Assembly: GCF_005765165.1 (NCBI RefSeq)
Contig: NZ_VCIW01000015.1
Coordinates: 1 to 64,000, forward strand
From: Paenibacillus antri
GTDB lineage: Bacteria; Bacillota; Bacilli; Paenibacillales; YIM-B00363
DNA length: 64,000 nt
Direction of reading: 5' to 3'
Shown here: positions 45,570-55,667 of the stretch, piece after piece
How the letters are laid out: every line of letters begins with the position of its first letter
Position numbering within the stretch: position 1 is the first letter of the stretch
The notes under the pieces: generated by a model
The model's database searches: none
The model's input: only the letters and a program-made list of their open reading frames with translations
What the model was told of the DNA's origin: nothing
Program-made: the position numbers and the translations under genes

Positions 45570-46483
45570 CGGACATTAAGACCCAATCGCAAGCGAAGTT
45601 CCGCTCGGGCTTCGTGACGATCGTCGGACGGCCGAACGTCGGCAAGTCCACGCTTATGAACCAAGTGATCGGCCAGAAGATCGCTATCATGTCGGACAAA
45701 CCCCAGACGACTCGGAACAAGATTCAAGGCGTATACACCCAAGGCAGCGTACAAATGGTGTTCCTCGACACGCCGGGCATTCATAAGCCGGATTCGAAGC
45801 TCGGCAATTACATGGTTAAGGTAGCCACGGATACGCTGAAGGAGGTCGACGTCGTTCTGTTCTTGGTCGACGTGTCGGCCGGTCTCGGCGGCGGCGATCG
45901 GTTCATCATCGAGCAAATGAAGAACGTGCGCACGCCCGTCGTCTTGGGGCTCAATAAGATCGACCTCGTCCACCCGGAAGCGCTGCTCCCGATCATCGCG
46001 CAATACAAGGATTTATATCCGTTCGCCGAGATCGTGCCGGTGTCGGCGCTGAAAGGCAACAACGTAAGCACGCTGCTGGAGCAGCTCGGCAAATATATGC
46101 CGGAAGGCCCGCAGTATTATCCGGCCGACCAAGTAACGGATCATCCCGAGCAATTCGTATGCGCGGAGCTGGTACGGGAGAAGATCCTTCATCTGACCCG
46201 AGAAGAAATCCCCCATTCGGTGGCGGTGCAGATCGAAGCGATGAGCGTTCGGGACAACGGCGTCGTCGACGTCTCCGCCGTCATCTTCGTCGAGCGCGAT
46301 TCGCAGAAAGCGATCGTGATCGGGAAGAAAGGCGCGCTCCTGAAGCAAATCGGGGAAGCCGCCCGCAAGGATATGGAGACGCTGCTCGGCTCCCGCATTT
46401 TCCTGGAGCTGTGGGTGAAAGTGAAAAAGGATTGGCGGAACACGGAGCACGTCTTGAAGGACCTCGGGTTTCGACACGACTGA
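45566..46483 (+). CDS. era: GTPase Era
   Basis: 305 residues. G motifs: [10 protein letters not shown] (G1), [10 protein letters not shown] (G3) and LNKIDL (G4), followed by a C-terminal KH domain (about 210-305, [26 protein letters not shown]). Era binds the 3' end of 16S rRNA and aids 30S assembly. The ATG overlaps the cdd stop. Stands directly before yqzL-recO. Confidence 0.96.
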   Translation: MTDIKTQSQAKFRSGFVTIVGRPNVGKSTLMNQVIGQKIAIMSDKPQTTRNKIQGVYTQGSVQMVFLDTPGIHKPDSKLGNYMVKVATDTLKEVDVVLFLVDVSAGLGGGDRFIIEQMKNVRTPVVLGLNKIDLVHPEALLPIIAQYKDLYPFAEIVPVSALKGNNVSTLLEQLGKYMPEGPQYYPADQVTDHPEQFVCAELVREKILHLTREEIPHSVAVQIEAMSVRDNGVVDVSAVIFVERDSQKAIVIGKKGALLKQIGEAARKDMETLLGSRIFLELWVKVKKDWRNTEHVLKDLGFRHD

Positions 46484-46582
46484 GACAAACGTTTGCCATG
46501 AATTGTATCGCATAGGAAACTCGCGTCCGTACATCCTAAGACCATAGCGTCAAAGTCGCCACAGCGGAAAGGATGAATTCGG

Positions 46583-46735
46583 ATGCGAGATTTTTCGTGG
46601 ACGTATTTTACTTTGACTGGGGATGTAGATGCTTATATGCTTTACCGCGAATGGGACCAGATGAAAGACGTGTCCGGCATCGACGTCGACGTCATCCCGG
46701 GAGATGAAGAAGCCGAGGGATGTTACATCGAGTAG
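46583..46735 (+). CDS. yqzL: YqzL family small protein
   Basis: A 50-residue open frame: MRDFSWTYFTLTGDVDAYML then an acidic end (VIPGDEEAEGCYIE). The N-terminal DFxWxxFxxTGxxDxYLL pattern matches Bacillus YqzL, a short protein always found between era and recO. Function unknown. AAAGGA lies nine bases before the ATG. The recO start lies within its last codons (16-base overlap), which suggests coupling. Confidence 0.85.
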   Translation: MRDFSWTYFTLTGDVDAYMLYREWDQMKDVSGIDVDVIPGDEEAEGCYIE

Positions 46736-47532
46736 AGGGAATCGTCATTCGGTCCGTCGAATACGGAGAGGGTAACCTGATCGTTACTCTAATGACCGGA
46801 GAGTTCGGTAAAGTCGGGGTGATGGTCCGCGGGGCGAAGAAGACGCGAAGTCGCCACGCCGCCGTCACCCAGTTGTATACATATGGCGAGTATGTGTACT
46901 ACAAATCTAATACAGGCACGCTCGGTACGCTGAATCACGCGGAGCTGCTGGACGCCTTCTCGGGCATCCGCGGCGATCTGCGTCGTTCGGCGTATGCGGC
47001 GTATTTCGCAGAGGTAACCGATCGGCTCGTCCCCGACGGCGAAGCGAGCGCGTTCTTGTACGAACAGCTGAAGGCCGCTTACGAAGCGTTGTCGGGAGGC
47101 AAGGAACCGGCCGTCGTCGGCGCGATGCTCGAGCTGAAGCTGTTCGCGTTCTCGGGCGTGTCGCCGATCACGCAGGAGTGCGCCGAATGCGGGCGCAGCC
47201 CGGAGCCGCAAGAGGCGGCGTTTTGGAGCCCGGCCGCAGGGGGACTCGTATGCGTCTCCTGCGCGGGCGCGTTCGCCGACCGGACGCCGCTCGCTCCGGG
47301 CGTGCGGAAGCTGCTTCCGGTGCTGCAGCGCGCCGACCTGCGGCGGCTCGGCGACGTTAACGTGAAGCCGCGAACGAGGGCGGACCTTAAGCAGACGATG
47401 CGGCGTTGGTTCGAGACGCATGCGGACGTTCGGCTGCGGACGCGCGCCGTTCTGGATCAGATCGAAGCCGTGTATGCGGACGACGACGCGGGAGACGATC
47501 CCGCCGACGCCTCCGGACGCGACGGCTCTTGA
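46720..47532 (+). CDS. recO: DNA repair protein RecO
   Basis: 270 residues. An N-terminal OB fold (RVEGIVIRSVEYGEGNLIVTLMT) is followed by a helical domain with a zinc site CAECGRSPE...GGLVCVSC. RecO anneals single strands and loads RecA with RecR and RecF. Starts inside yqzL. Its C-terminal Asp-rich tail ends at a stop codon that overlaps the -35 box of the glyQS promoter. Confidence 0.95.
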   Translation: MLHRVEGIVIRSVEYGEGNLIVTLMTGEFGKVGVMVRGAKKTRSRHAAVTQLYTYGEYVYYKSNTGTLGTLNHAELLDAFSGIRGDLRRSAYAAYFAEVTDRLVPDGEASAFLYEQLKAAYEALSGGKEPAVVGAMLELKLFAFSGVSPITQECAECGRSPEPQEAAFWSPAAGGLVCVSCAGAFADRTPLAPGVRKLLPVLQRADLRRLGDVNVKPRTRADLKQTMRRWFETHADVRLRTRAVLDQIEAVYADDDAGDDPADASGRDGS

Positions 47533-47557
47533 CATCGGTAACGAACGTTGCTATAAT
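47529..47557 (+). promoter_or_regulatory. Sigma-A promoter of the glyQS T-box transcript
   Basis: TTGACA (47529-47534), 17 bases, TATAAT (47552-47557), a perfect consensus. The -35 box includes the recO stop codon. Confidence 0.92.
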
Positions 47558-47563
47558 TCACCA

Positions 47564-47798
47564 CAATATGTAATTGGACGAATGTTCGGAAGCGTCGGAT
47601 GGGAAACAAGTAACTGATGTGCGGCGGATCGCAGCGACCGGGGACGGTGAGAGCCCGGATCCGAGACATGAGCGAAGGCGTTCCCGGAGCGGAAGGCAAT
47701 TCGGTAAAAGAGGGCGTCTTTTGGCGCCAAGTAGGGTGGAACCGCGGGAGAACAACCCGTCCCTACGTCCCTAACAGGGCGTAGAGACGGGATTTTTT
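47564..47798 (+). promoter_or_regulatory. T-box riboswitch leader (glycine)
   Basis: The leader contains GGACGGTGAGAGCCCGG of stem I, the diagnostic T-box AGGGTGGAACCGCGGG, and a competing terminator CCCGTC...GACGGG with six T at 47793-47798. Uncharged tRNA pairing at TGG of the T-box favours the antiterminator. The downstream gene is glycyl-tRNA synthetase; a Gly GGC triplet is present at 47677-47679 and another at 47695-47697, and I cannot choose the specifier by eye. Confidence 0.93.
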
Positions 47799-47822
47799 GC
47801 ATATAAGGAGAGGTTATCGAAC

Positions 47823-49208
47823 ATGTCAGCGAAGTCGATGGACGCGATTACGGCGTTAGCGAAGCACAGGGGGTTCATTTTCCCGGGGTCCGAAATTTAC
47901 GGAGGTCTCGCCAACACATGGGACTACGGGCCGCTCGGCGTCGAGCTTAAGAACAATATCAAGCGCGCCTGGTGGAAGAAATTCATTCAAGAATCGCCGT
48001 ATAACGTCGGCTTGGACGCGGCCATTCTGATGAACCCGCAGACGTGGGTCGCGTCGGGCCATGTGGGCAACTTCAACGACCCGATGATCGACTGCAAGCA
48101 GTGCAAGTCGCGCCACCGCGCCGACAAGCTGATCGAGAACGCGGTCGCGGAGAAGGGCCAGGAAATTATCGTCGACGGCATGTCGTTCGATCAGATGATG
48201 GACCTCATCAAAGAACACCATATCGTCTGCCCGGATTGCGGGGCGTTCGATTATACCGACATTCGACAATTCAACCTGATGTTTAAGACGCACCAAGGCG
48301 TTACGGCGTCGAGCGCCAACGAAGTGTACTTGCGTCCGGAGACGGCGCAGGGCATCTTCGTCAACTTCAAGAACGTGCAGCGCACGATGCGCAAGAAGCT
48401 GCCGTTCGGCATCGGGCAGATCGGTAAGAGCTTCCGGAACGAAATTACGCCCGGCAACTTCACGTTCCGTACGCGGGAATTCGAGCAGATGGAGCTTGAA
48501 TTTTTCTGCAAGCCGGGCGAGGATTTACAATGGTTCGAATACTGGCGCGCCTTCTGCAAAGAGTGGCTGCTGAAGCTGAACATGAAGGAAGACAGCATCC
48601 GCCTCCGCGATCACTCGGAAGACGAGCTGTCGCATTACAGCAACGCGACCGTCGACATCGAGTTCAAGTTCCCGTTCGGCTGGGGCGAGCTGTGGGGCAT
48701 CGCCGATCGGACCGACTACGACCTGAAGCAGCATATGCAGCATTCCGGCGAAGACTTTCACTACCACGACCAAGAAACCGGGGAGAAGTACGTCGCGTAC
48801 TGCATCGAGCCGTCGCTCGGGGCGGATCGCGTGACGCTCGCGTTCCTGATCGACGCGTACGAGGAGCAGCAGTTAGAGGGAGACGACAGCCGCGTCGTGC
48901 TTCGCCTCCATCCGGCGCTCTCGCCGTATAAGGCAGCCGTGTTCCCGCTCTCCAAGAAGCTGAACGACGGCGCTCGCAAGGTGTTCGAAAAGCTGGCCGC
49001 CGAATACATGGTCGACTTCGACGACGCGGGCTCGATCGGGAAGCGGTATCGCCGCCACGACGAGATCGGCACGCCGTTCTGCATTACGTACGACTTCGAA
49101 TCGGAGACGGACGGCCAAGTGACGGTGCGCGACCGCGATACGATGGAGCAGGTGCGCATGCCGATCGACGCGCTGCCGGCTTATATCGCAAGCAAGCTCG
49201 CGTTCTAA
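47823..49208 (+). CDS. glyS: Glycyl-tRNA synthetase, dimeric class II type
   Basis: 461 residues of the single-chain alpha2 GlyRS used by many Firmicutes and archaea rather than the GlyQ/GlyS tetramer (in several Firmicutes also called glyQS). N-terminus [32 protein letters not shown], a zinc-type pair CKQCKSRH with CPDCGAFD, class II motif 2 [23 protein letters not shown], and anticodon-binding domain at the end. Under T-box control from 47564. AGGAGAGG precedes the ATG. Confidence 0.96.
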   Translation: MSAKSMDAITALAKHRGFIFPGSEIYGGLANTWDYGPLGVELKNNIKRAWWKKFIQESPYNVGLDAAILMNPQTWVASGHVGNFNDPMIDCKQCKSRHRADKLIENAVAEKGQEIIVDGMSFDQMMDLIKEHHIVCPDCGAFDYTDIRQFNLMFKTHQGVTASSANEVYLRPETAQGIFVNFKNVQRTMRKKLPFGIGQIGKSFRNEITPGNFTFRTREFEQMELEFFCKPGEDLQWFEYWRAFCKEWLLKLNMKEDSIRLRDHSEDELSHYSNATVDIEFKFPFGWGELWGIADRTDYDLKQHMQHSGEDFHYHDQETGEKYVAYCIEPSLGADRVTLAFLIDAYEEQQLEGDDSRVVLRLHPALSPYKAAVFPLSKKLNDGARKVFEKLAAEYMVDFDDAGSIGKRYRRHDEIGTPFCITYDFESETDGQVTVRDRDTMEQVRMPIDALPAYIASKLAF

Positions 49209-49225
49209 TTTCCAAGGGGAAAATT

Positions 49226-49268
49226 TACGAGGGCGCCGGAAGCAGGAGTTTTCCGCGGCGCCCTCGTA
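49226..49268 (+). terminator. Hairpin after glyS
   Basis: A 13-bp perfect stem TACGAGGGCGCCG / CGGCGCCCTCGTA with an 17-base loop. No T run directly follows, so it may be a weak terminator or a protective 3' stem. Confidence 0.6.
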
Positions 49269-49324
49269 TATATTAGTAAGGACTTTTTTTTCGTAAACTT
49301 ATCGATACGAACGGCGGTGAACGC

Positions 49325-49795
49325 ATGAACGCCGCACAACCGAAGATCGTCGTCGACGCGGACGCATGCCCGGTGAAGGAGCAGGTGTCGATCGCCGCCG
49401 TTCGATACGGGGTTCCGGCTTGGATGGTGTCGTCTTATAATCATGTGCTGCCGGAGCTTCCCGGCGTCACGAATTTCCAAGTCGACGCGTCGGACCAGTC
49501 CGCGGATTTATTCATCGCGAACCGGCTCGTCCCGGGCGACGTGCTCGTCACGCAGGACTATGGTCTCGCGACGATCGGATTGGCGAAGCGAACGACGGTG
49601 CTGTCTCCGAGAGGGACGATGTTCACGAACGACAACATCGATAGGCTGCTGGAGGAGCGGTATCAGTCCGCCAAGCGCAGGCGGGCCGGCGGGCGCACGA
49701 AGGGGCCGAGGCCGTTCACCGGAGAGGATCGGGACAGGTTTCTACATGTTTTGACAAAAGTTTTATCGGGTTTGCAGGAGAATGGTCCAATATAG
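49325..49795 (+). CDS. yqxD: YaiI/YqxD family protein (UPF0178)
   Basis: 156 residues. KIVVDADACPVKEQVSIAA at the start and QDYGLATIGLAKRTTVLSPRG in the middle match the UPF0178 family, a PIN-like fold with conserved acidic residues suggesting nucleic-acid cleavage, though no activity is established. It sits before dnaG exactly as yqxD does in Bacillus. Confidence 0.94.
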   Translation: MNAAQPKIVVDADACPVKEQVSIAAVRYGVPAWMVSSYNHVLPELPGVTNFQVDASDQSADLFIANRLVPGDVLVTQDYGLATIGLAKRTTVLSPRGTMFTNDNIDRLLEERYQSAKRRRAGGRTKGPRPFTGEDRDRFLHVLTKVLSGLQENGPI

Positions 49796-49836
49796 CGAAT
49801 ACTAATATTTGCAATTTCGGAATGTGGTGATTTGGG

Positions 49837-51675
49837 ATGAGGACAGGATCGATTCCGGAGGACGTCATTCAATCCGTGCTCGAGAAGACCGACATCGTCG
49901 AACTGATCGGTCGAACGGTATCGCTCGCGAGGAGCGGCCGCGGGTATCTCGGTTTGTGCCCCTTCCATTCCGAAAAGACGCCCTCCTTCAACGTATTGCC
50001 GGAGAAGCGGATCTTTCACTGCTTCGGCTGCGGAGCCGGAGGCAACGCCATTCGGTTTTTGATGAAGTCCGAAGGCTTGTCGTTTCCGGAAGCGATACGC
50101 GCCTTGGCGGAGACGACGGGCGTCGCATACGATTTCGCCCCGGCGCCGTCCGAGATGACGGAAGAGCAGCGCGAAGCGTTGCGGTTTATCGCCGCGAACG
50201 AGGAGGCCGCGAAGTTTTTCCACTTCGTGCTCGGAGGAACGGAGCAAGGGCAGGCGGGATACGAATACTTGAAGCGCCGCGGGTTTTCCCAGAAGCTGAT
50301 CGACGAATTCGAGATCGGGTTCGCGCCGCCGCTGCGAGACAGTCTTCTGCAGTTTCTGCAGACGAAGGGGTTTCCGCCCCCCGTCGCCGAGCGCGCCGGA
50401 TTGATCGCCGCTCGCAACGATTCGACGGATTACTTCGACCGGTTCCGCGATCGCGTCATGTTCCCGATCTGGGACGCGGCAGGGAAGATCGTCGCTTTCA
50501 ACGGGCGCGCCGTCGGTGACGCGCAGCCGAAGTATTTGCATTCGCCCGAGACGACTCTGTTTCAGAAGAGCAAGGTGTTGTACCCGCTCCATCTCGCGAA
50601 GGCTTCCATTCGGAAGCAACGTCAAGCGGTGCTGTTCGAGGGAATGGTCGACGTCATCAAGGCCCGGGAAGCCGGCGTGGAGAACGGCGTCGCGACGCTC
50701 GGCACGGCGCTTACGGAGACGCATCTGGCGATGCTCCGAAGATACTGCGATTCGATCCTCGTCTGTTACGACGGCGATCGCGCGGGACAGGCGGCGGCGC
50801 ATAAAACCGTGCTGCTCTGCGAGAAGGCTGGCATGAAATGCGAGGTGGCGCTGCTGCCGGAAGGCAAGGATCCGGACGAATATATCGCCGCTTTCGGTCC
50901 CGATGCGTTCCTCGCGAACGTCATCCGAAACCCCGTTTCTTCGACAAAATATAAAATACTATATTTAAAGAAGGAACATACACTACAAGATGACGGGGGC
51001 AAATTATCGTTCGTTCGATCGGCGCTTCGCATCGTAGCGGCGCTCGAATCCCCTACCGAGCGGGAACATTACGTGAAAGAACTCGCCGGAGAAACGCAAT
51101 ACGCCTTTGAAACTTTGAAACAAGAGATGAACGAAATTCGTCAAAAAGTGAGAGGGCAAGGGGATAAGAACGAAATTCCGTGGAATACTGATATGAATGA
51201 AAAGGGGAGTTCCGCCCCGGCGGTCCCCGCGCTGCGGCCGGCTTATTATTCGGCGGAGCGGCAGCTCTTGGCCGCTATGATGTACAGCGAAGATGCCGCA
51301 AAGCTCGTCCAAGAGAAGTTGGGCGGGGAATTTCACGTGGAAGCTCATGCGGCGATCGCTGCTTATTTATATGCTTACTATGCCGCCGGCAGGGAGCCGA
51401 ATCCTAGCGGATTCGTCGGCACCTTGCATGACGACGCCTTGGAGGCTTTGGCGAGCAGCATCTTGCTCTCGGTCCCCCAGGACGCCATCAACGAGAAGGT
51501 GCTCGAGGACTGCTTGACGGAAGTGCGCAAACACGACTTGGAGCTCAAGTTAAAGCAGAAGCAACAGCAGCTTGCAAGAGCCGAACGCGCGGAGGAATTC
51601 GCCGCCGCCGCGCAAATCGGAATCGAGATCATTACCTTAGAGAGAGAGCTCAAGCAGTTGGGGCAACGGATCTAA
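49837..51675 (+). CDS. dnaG: DNA primase DnaG
   Basis: 612 residues. The zinc-binding domain has CPFHSEKTPSFNVLPEKRIF followed by HCFGCGAGG; the TOPRIM core includes LFEGMVDVIKA, and DSILVCYDGDRAGQAAA supplies acidic metal ligands; the C-terminal domain (after about 450) binds DnaB helicase. Lays RNA primers at the replication fork. ATG with GTGGTGA in front. Followed by sigA, forming the macromolecular synthesis operon. Confidence 0.96.
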   Translation: MRTGSIPEDVIQSVLEKTDIVELIGRTVSLARSGRGYLGLCPFHSEKTPSFNVLPEKRIFHCFGCGAGGNAIRFLMKSEGLSFPEAIRALAETTGVAYDFAPAPSEMTEEQREALRFIAANEEAAKFFHFVLGGTEQGQAGYEYLKRRGFSQKLIDEFEIGFAPPLRDSLLQFLQTKGFPPPVAERAGLIAARNDSTDYFDRFRDRVMFPIWDAAGKIVAFNGRAVGDAQPKYLHSPETTLFQKSKVLYPLHLAKASIRKQRQAVLFEGMVDVIKAREAGVENGVATLGTALTETHLAMLRRYCDSILVCYDGDRAGQAAAHKTVLLCEKAGMKCEVALLPEGKDPDEYIAAFGPDAFLANVIRNPVSSTKYKILYLKKEHTLQDDGGKLSFVRSALRIVAALESPTEREHYVKELAGETQYAFETLKQEMNEIRQKVRGQGDKNEIPWNTDMNEKGSSAPAVPALRPAYYSAERQLLAAMMYSEDAAKLVQEKLGGEFHVEAHAAIAAYLYAYYAAGREPNPSGFVGTLHDDALEALASSILLSVPQDAINEKVLEDCLTEVRKHDLELKLKQKQQQLARAERAEEFAAAAQIGIEIITLERELKQLGQRI

Positions 51676-51693
51676 GGAGGAGGGAGTTGTCGA

Positions 51694-52809
51694 ATGACGA
51701 ACGAACAGCATACGGAGCAAGAGACCGAACTGACCTTGGAACAAGTCAAAGAGCAACTATTGGAACAAGGGAAGAAGCGCTCGACGCTTACGTATAAAGA
51801 TATCACGGAGAGACTGTCCCCGTTCGATCAGGACGCGGAGCAGATCGACGAGTTTTTCGAGGTGCTCGCGGAGCAGGGCATCGAAGTCGTGAACGAGAAC
51901 GAAGACGGAGGCATGGCGCTTCCGGAAGACGATCACGACGACTTCCAATTCGACGAAGATTTGTCCCTGCCGCCGGGCGTGAAGATCAACGATCCCGTAC
52001 GGATGTACCTGAAGGAAATCGGACGGGTGCCGCTGTTATCGGCGGAAGACGAGATTCAGCTGGCCAAACGAATCGAAAACGGCGACGAAGAGGCGAAACG
52101 CCGCCTCGCGGAAGCGAACCTTCGTCTCGTCGTCAGCATCGCCAAGCGGTACGTCGGCCGCGGCATGCTGTTCCTCGACTTGATTCAGGAAGGGAACATG
52201 GGCCTGATCAAGGCGGTCGAGAAGTTCGACCACGACAAGGGCTTTAAATTCAGTACGTACGCGACATGGTGGATTCGCCAAGCGATTACCCGCGCGATCG
52301 CCGATCAGGCGAGAACGATCCGCATCCCCGTACATATGGTGGAGACGATCAATAAGCTGATCCGCGTATCGAGGCAGCTGCTGCAGGAATTAGGAAGAGA
52401 GCCGACGCCGGAGGAAATCGCGAAGGAGATGGATCTCAGCACCGAGAAGGTTCGGGAGATCATGAAGATCGCGCAGGAGCCGGTATCGCTCGAGACGCCG
52501 ATCGGCGAAGAGGACGACAGCCACTTAGGCGACTTCATCGAGGATCAAGAGGCGCTCGCGCCGGCCGACGCCGCAGCGTACGAGCTGCTGAAGGAACAGC
52601 TCGAGGATGTGCTCGATACGCTCACCGAGCGAGAAGAGAACGTATTGCGCCTCCGCTTCGGCTTGGACGACGGCCGCACTCGGACGCTTGAAGAGGTAGG
52701 CAAGGTATTCGGCGTAACGCGCGAGCGCATCCGCCAGATCGAAGCCAAGGCGCTCCGGAAGCTGCGCCACCCGAGCCGCAGCAAGCGGTTGAAAGATTTC
52801 TTAGAATAA
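51694..52809 (+). CDS. sigA: RNA polymerase primary sigma factor SigA (RpoD)
   Basis: 371 residues. Region 1.1 is present at about 15-75; region 2 contains [21 protein letters not shown] and [20 protein letters not shown]; region 3 includes the HMVETINKL stretch; region 4 has [25 protein letters not shown], the -35 recognition helix. AAGGAGGAGGG precedes the ATG. The consensus TTGACA/TATAAT promoters in this window are its targets. Confidence 0.97.
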   Translation: MTNEQHTEQETELTLEQVKEQLLEQGKKRSTLTYKDITERLSPFDQDAEQIDEFFEVLAEQGIEVVNENEDGGMALPEDDHDDFQFDEDLSLPPGVKINDPVRMYLKEIGRVPLLSAEDEIQLAKRIENGDEEAKRRLAEANLRLVVSIAKRYVGRGMLFLDLIQEGNMGLIKAVEKFDHDKGFKFSTYATWWIRQAITRAIADQARTIRIPVHMVETINKLIRVSRQLLQELGREPTPEEIAKEMDLSTEKVREIMKIAQEPVSLETPIGEEDDSHLGDFIEDQEALAPADAAAYELLKEQLEDVLDTLTEREENVLRLRFGLDDGRTRTLEEVGKVFGVTRERIRQIEAKALRKLRHPSRSKRLKDFLE

Positions 52810-52821
52810 ATCGTCGAGAAG

Positions 52822-52854
52822 GACCTCCATCCGCCGTGCGGTCGGGGTCTTTTT
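52822..52854 (+). terminator. Terminator after sigA
   Basis: An imperfect GC-rich stem between GACCTCC and GGGGTC with an inner CCGC/GCGG, followed by TTTTT. Confidence 0.72.
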
Positions 52855-52883
52855 CCCTATATGGCGGGAGGCGGCGTTGCCGA

Positions 52884-53720
52884 ATGGATCAAGAGAAGCG
52901 AGCTTTGATCGTCAAGGAAATCGAACATTGGCAGCGCAGCAAGCTGCTGCCGGACCACTATTGCGATTTCCTGCTTAACTTGTATCGCGACCCCGAAGCG
53001 TCGGGGACGGTCGTGCAGCAAGAGCGCAAGCGAAAAATCGTGGAAAGCAACCCGTTGCATTGGCTGCTACTAATTGGCAGCATTGGTTTGTTTTGTTACG
53101 TTGGTCTACATTTTAGCTTGTTTCCACCGCTATTGCAAATCGGGGTGTTCCTCGCGGTCGTGCTTGCCGCGCACGGCGTCAGCGCCTATTTTCGGAACCG
53201 AAAGCCGCTGCTTTCTTACGCGCTGTTCGGCGTCGGAGCGGGTGCGCTGCTGGCCGGAGGCGCGCTGCTGCTGGGCGATGAAAGCGGGGCCGGGGCGGCG
53301 GGGGACTGGACCGCACCTGCGTTCTATATCGCTTGCTGCGCGATCATCTGGATCGCGTTCGGGGTCGCGCTCCGAGTGCCTTGGATTCATCTGTGCGGCT
53401 GGATCGTGCTGATGTTCGTGTATTCGGCTGCGGTCAACCGCATCGTCGCGCCGGAAGGTTGGGTCGCTTTGGAGCTTAGCTGGGTTCCGCTCGCGGGCGT
53501 ATTCGGGTGGATCGGGTGGCTGCTCAGCCGACGCGCCAAGCAGTCCGGCGCCGTGTTCCTCATTCTGGCGTGCTTGCTCTGGTTCGTGCCGGAGACGTAC
53601 GCCTACGCGTTCACCGAGCAGCCGCTCGCCGTAACGCAATCGTTGATGCTGGGGAAGCTGGCAGCGCTCGGAGCGACGGCATTCTTCTTTAGAAAATTAT
53701 GGACGGAATGGGTTGTATAA
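52884..53720 (+). CDS. DUF2157-like membrane protein
   Basis: 278 residues. A cytoplasmic helical start (MDQEKRALIVKEIEHWQRSKLLPDHYCDFLLNLYRDP) of the DUF2157 kind precedes seven or eight predicted membrane segments. Role unknown. I chose the ATG at 52884, where the family-like sequence begins; the open frame upstream (from 52836) crosses the sigA terminator. It stands between sigA and trmK; the next start follows its stop by one base. Confidence 0.75.
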   Translation: MDQEKRALIVKEIEHWQRSKLLPDHYCDFLLNLYRDPEASGTVVQQERKRKIVESNPLHWLLLIGSIGLFCYVGLHFSLFPPLLQIGVFLAVVLAAHGVSAYFRNRKPLLSYALFGVGAGALLAGGALLLGDESGAGAAGDWTAPAFYIACCAIIWIAFGVALRVPWIHLCGWIVLMFVYSAAVNRIVAPEGWVALELSWVPLAGVFGWIGWLLSRRAKQSGAVFLILACLLWFVPETYAYAFTEQPLAVTQSLMLGKLAALGATAFFFRKLWTEWVV

Positions 53721-53721
53721 G

Positions 53722-54486
53722 ATGATTCAACTATCCAAGCGGCTGTCGGCCGTCGCGGAGTACGCGCTGCCGGGCGGAGCGCTCGCGGATATCGGAACGG
53801 ACCATGCACTGCTGCCCGTGTCGCTCGTGCAGCGCGGGATCATCCCGAACGCCGTGGCCGGCGACGTGCATGTCGGTCCGGCGCGGGCCGCGGAACGGCA
53901 AGTGTTGTCGGCGGGACTCGCAAGCAAGATCGACGTTCGGATCGGGGACGGTCTGGCCGTTCTCGAGCCGAACGAAGTCGAGACGATTACGATCGCGGGC
54001 ATGGGCGGGGGAACGATCGTCGACATTTTGTCGGGGGGCGCCGCCGCGCTCGCAGGGGTGCGCCGGCTCGTGCTGCAGCCGAACGTGGGGGAGCGGCTCG
54101 TGCGCGCGTGGCTGCTCGAGAACGGCTGGAAGCTCGTTCAGGAGACGCTGCTTGAGGAAGACGGCTTACTGTACGAGGTGCTGGCGGCGGACGCGCCGTC
54201 GGACGCAGCGGAGGCGGCCGCATGGAACGAAGCCTTATACGAAGGCGTTCCCGCGCCGAGCGGCGGCGGTACGCTGTCGCGGTCGGTCCTGCTGCTGATG
54301 GGACCGCATCTTCTCCGGTCGCCGACGCGGCTGTTCGCTCGGAAGTGGACCGCATACGTCGCGAAGCTGGATGAATTGATCGAACGCATCGGCCGATCCG
54401 AACAGCCGGAAGCGCACAAGAAGCGCGCGGAGCTGACGGCGGAGCGGAACGAGGTTAGCGAGGTGCTGCAATGGCTGTCGACGTAA
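53722..54486 (+). CDS. trmK: tRNA (adenine22-N1)-methyltransferase TrmK
   Basis: 254 residues. SAM-binding Rossmann motif ADIGTDHALLPV near the start, ITIAGMGGGTIVDIL as motif IV and a C-terminal coiled-coil part (WTAYVAKLDELIERIGRSEQ). Methylates A22 of tRNA in Gram-positives (yqfN). ATG 53722 chosen; a TTG at 53713 is three codons upstream in frame. Overlaps the Nif3 gene by 16 bases. Confidence 0.93.
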   Translation: MIQLSKRLSAVAEYALPGGALADIGTDHALLPVSLVQRGIIPNAVAGDVHVGPARAAERQVLSAGLASKIDVRIGDGLAVLEPNEVETITIAGMGGGTIVDILSGGAAALAGVRRLVLQPNVGERLVRAWLLENGWKLVQETLLEEDGLLYEVLAADAPSDAAEAAAWNEALYEGVPAPSGGGTLSRSVLLLMGPHLLRSPTRLFARKWTAYVAKLDELIERIGRSEQPEAHKKRAELTAERNEVSEVLQWLST

Positions 54487-55586
54487 GGCAGGTCGTCTAT
54501 TGGATGGAATCGTGGGCGCCCCCCGCGCTGGCGGAGCCCGACGACAAGATCGGCTTGCAAATCGGCTCGTTGAAGAACAAGATCGAGCGGGTCGCGGTTG
54601 CGCTGGACGTCACGGACGCGGTAGTCGACGAAGCGATCGCGCGCGGGGCGGGGCTCATTATCGCGCATCATCCGATCATCTTCCGGCCGCTCGCCGCGAT
54701 CCGGACGGACCGCGCCGACGGGAAGCTGATTAAGAAGCTGCTCGCGAACGACGTCTCGGTGTACGCGTCGCATACGAATCTCGACGTCGCGACGGGCGGC
54801 GTCAACGACTTGCTCGCGGACGCGCTCGGCTTGACGTCGACGAAACCGCTCAAGACGTCCGTCGTGGAGACGTTGTATAAGCTGGTCGCGTACGTGCCGC
54901 ATTCGCACGCGGACAGGGTGCGGGAAGCCGTATTCGCGGCGGGCGCCGGGCAGATCGGAAAATACAGCCATTGCGGCTTCTCGGCCGAAGGCACCGGCAC
55001 GTTCCTGCCGGAAGAAGGGGCGGCTCCTTATCTCGGCGAGCCGGGACGGCTCGAGACCGCCTCCGAGCTCCGGTTCGAGACGATCGTGCCCGAGCGGCGC
55101 AAGGCGGCCGCGGTGAAGGCGCTCTTGGCGGCGCATCCGTACGAGGAGGTCGCTTACGATTTGTTCCGGTTGGAGCTGCCGGGCGAACCGTTCGGCCTCG
55201 GGCGAGTCGGATCGCTTCCTTCGCCGACGACGCTGAAGGCATTCGCCGAGCGGGCGAAAACCGCGTTCGGCGTGCCGGCGCTGCGGTTCGTCGGCGACCC
55301 GGACAAGGTCGTACGGAAGGTCGCCGTCCTCGGCGGATCGGGACGAAGCTACGTCAAGCATGCGATCTCCGCCGGGGCGGACGCGTTCGTCACCGGCGAT
55401 CTCGATCACCATACGGCTCACGACGCGCTGGCCGCCGGAATCGCATTGATCGATCCGGGACATCATATCGAGCAAATCATGAAAGCGGCGGTCGCCGCGC
55501 GGCTGAACGCCCACGCGGCGGCGCAAGGGTGGGACGTCGAGGCGTACGCGTCGGCCGGTTCGACCGAGCCGTTCGTCTTCTTGTAG
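54471..55586 (+). CDS. Nif3-like dinuclear metal protein (YqfO)
   Basis: 371 residues, the YqfO version of the NIF3 family, with a PII-like insertion (about 130-235) between the two Nif3 halves. Metal ligands: IIAHHPIIFRPL, VYASHTNLDVA, and the C-terminal TGDLDHHTAHDALAAGIALIDPGHH. Also described as a GTP cyclohydrolase I type 2 homologue, though that activity is doubtful. Co-transcribed with trmK as in Bacillus. Confidence 0.94.
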   Translation: MAVDVRQVVYWMESWAPPALAEPDDKIGLQIGSLKNKIERVAVALDVTDAVVDEAIARGAGLIIAHHPIIFRPLAAIRTDRADGKLIKKLLANDVSVYASHTNLDVATGGVNDLLADALGLTSTKPLKTSVVETLYKLVAYVPHSHADRVREAVFAAGAGQIGKYSHCGFSAEGTGTFLPEEGAAPYLGEPGRLETASELRFETIVPERRKAAAVKALLAAHPYEEVAYDLFRLELPGEPFGLGRVGSLPSPTTLKAFAERAKTAFGVPALRFVGDPDKVVRKVAVLGGSGRSYVKHAISAGADAFVTGDLDHHTAHDALAAGIALIDPGHHIEQIMKAAVAARLNAHAAAQGWDVEAYASAGSTEPFVFL

Positions 55587-55628
55587 CGCCGCGGTCGCCG
55601 CGCTGGCAGCGTTGGTAACTTCCTAGCA

Positions 55629-55657
55629 TTGCAACGCGACCCGAATGCGCGTATACT
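55629..55657 (+). promoter_or_regulatory. Promoter of rnpB
   Basis: TTGCAA (55629-55634), 17 bases, TATACT (55652-55657), giving a start near 55665, at the first base-paired position of the RNA. Confidence 0.8.
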
Positions 55658-55667
55658 TGTTCTAGTC

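Noticed and set aside
46487-46496. The palindrome CAAACGTTTG after era.
   Set aside because: Only ten bases, no clear link to a regulator, and expected by chance at this scale.
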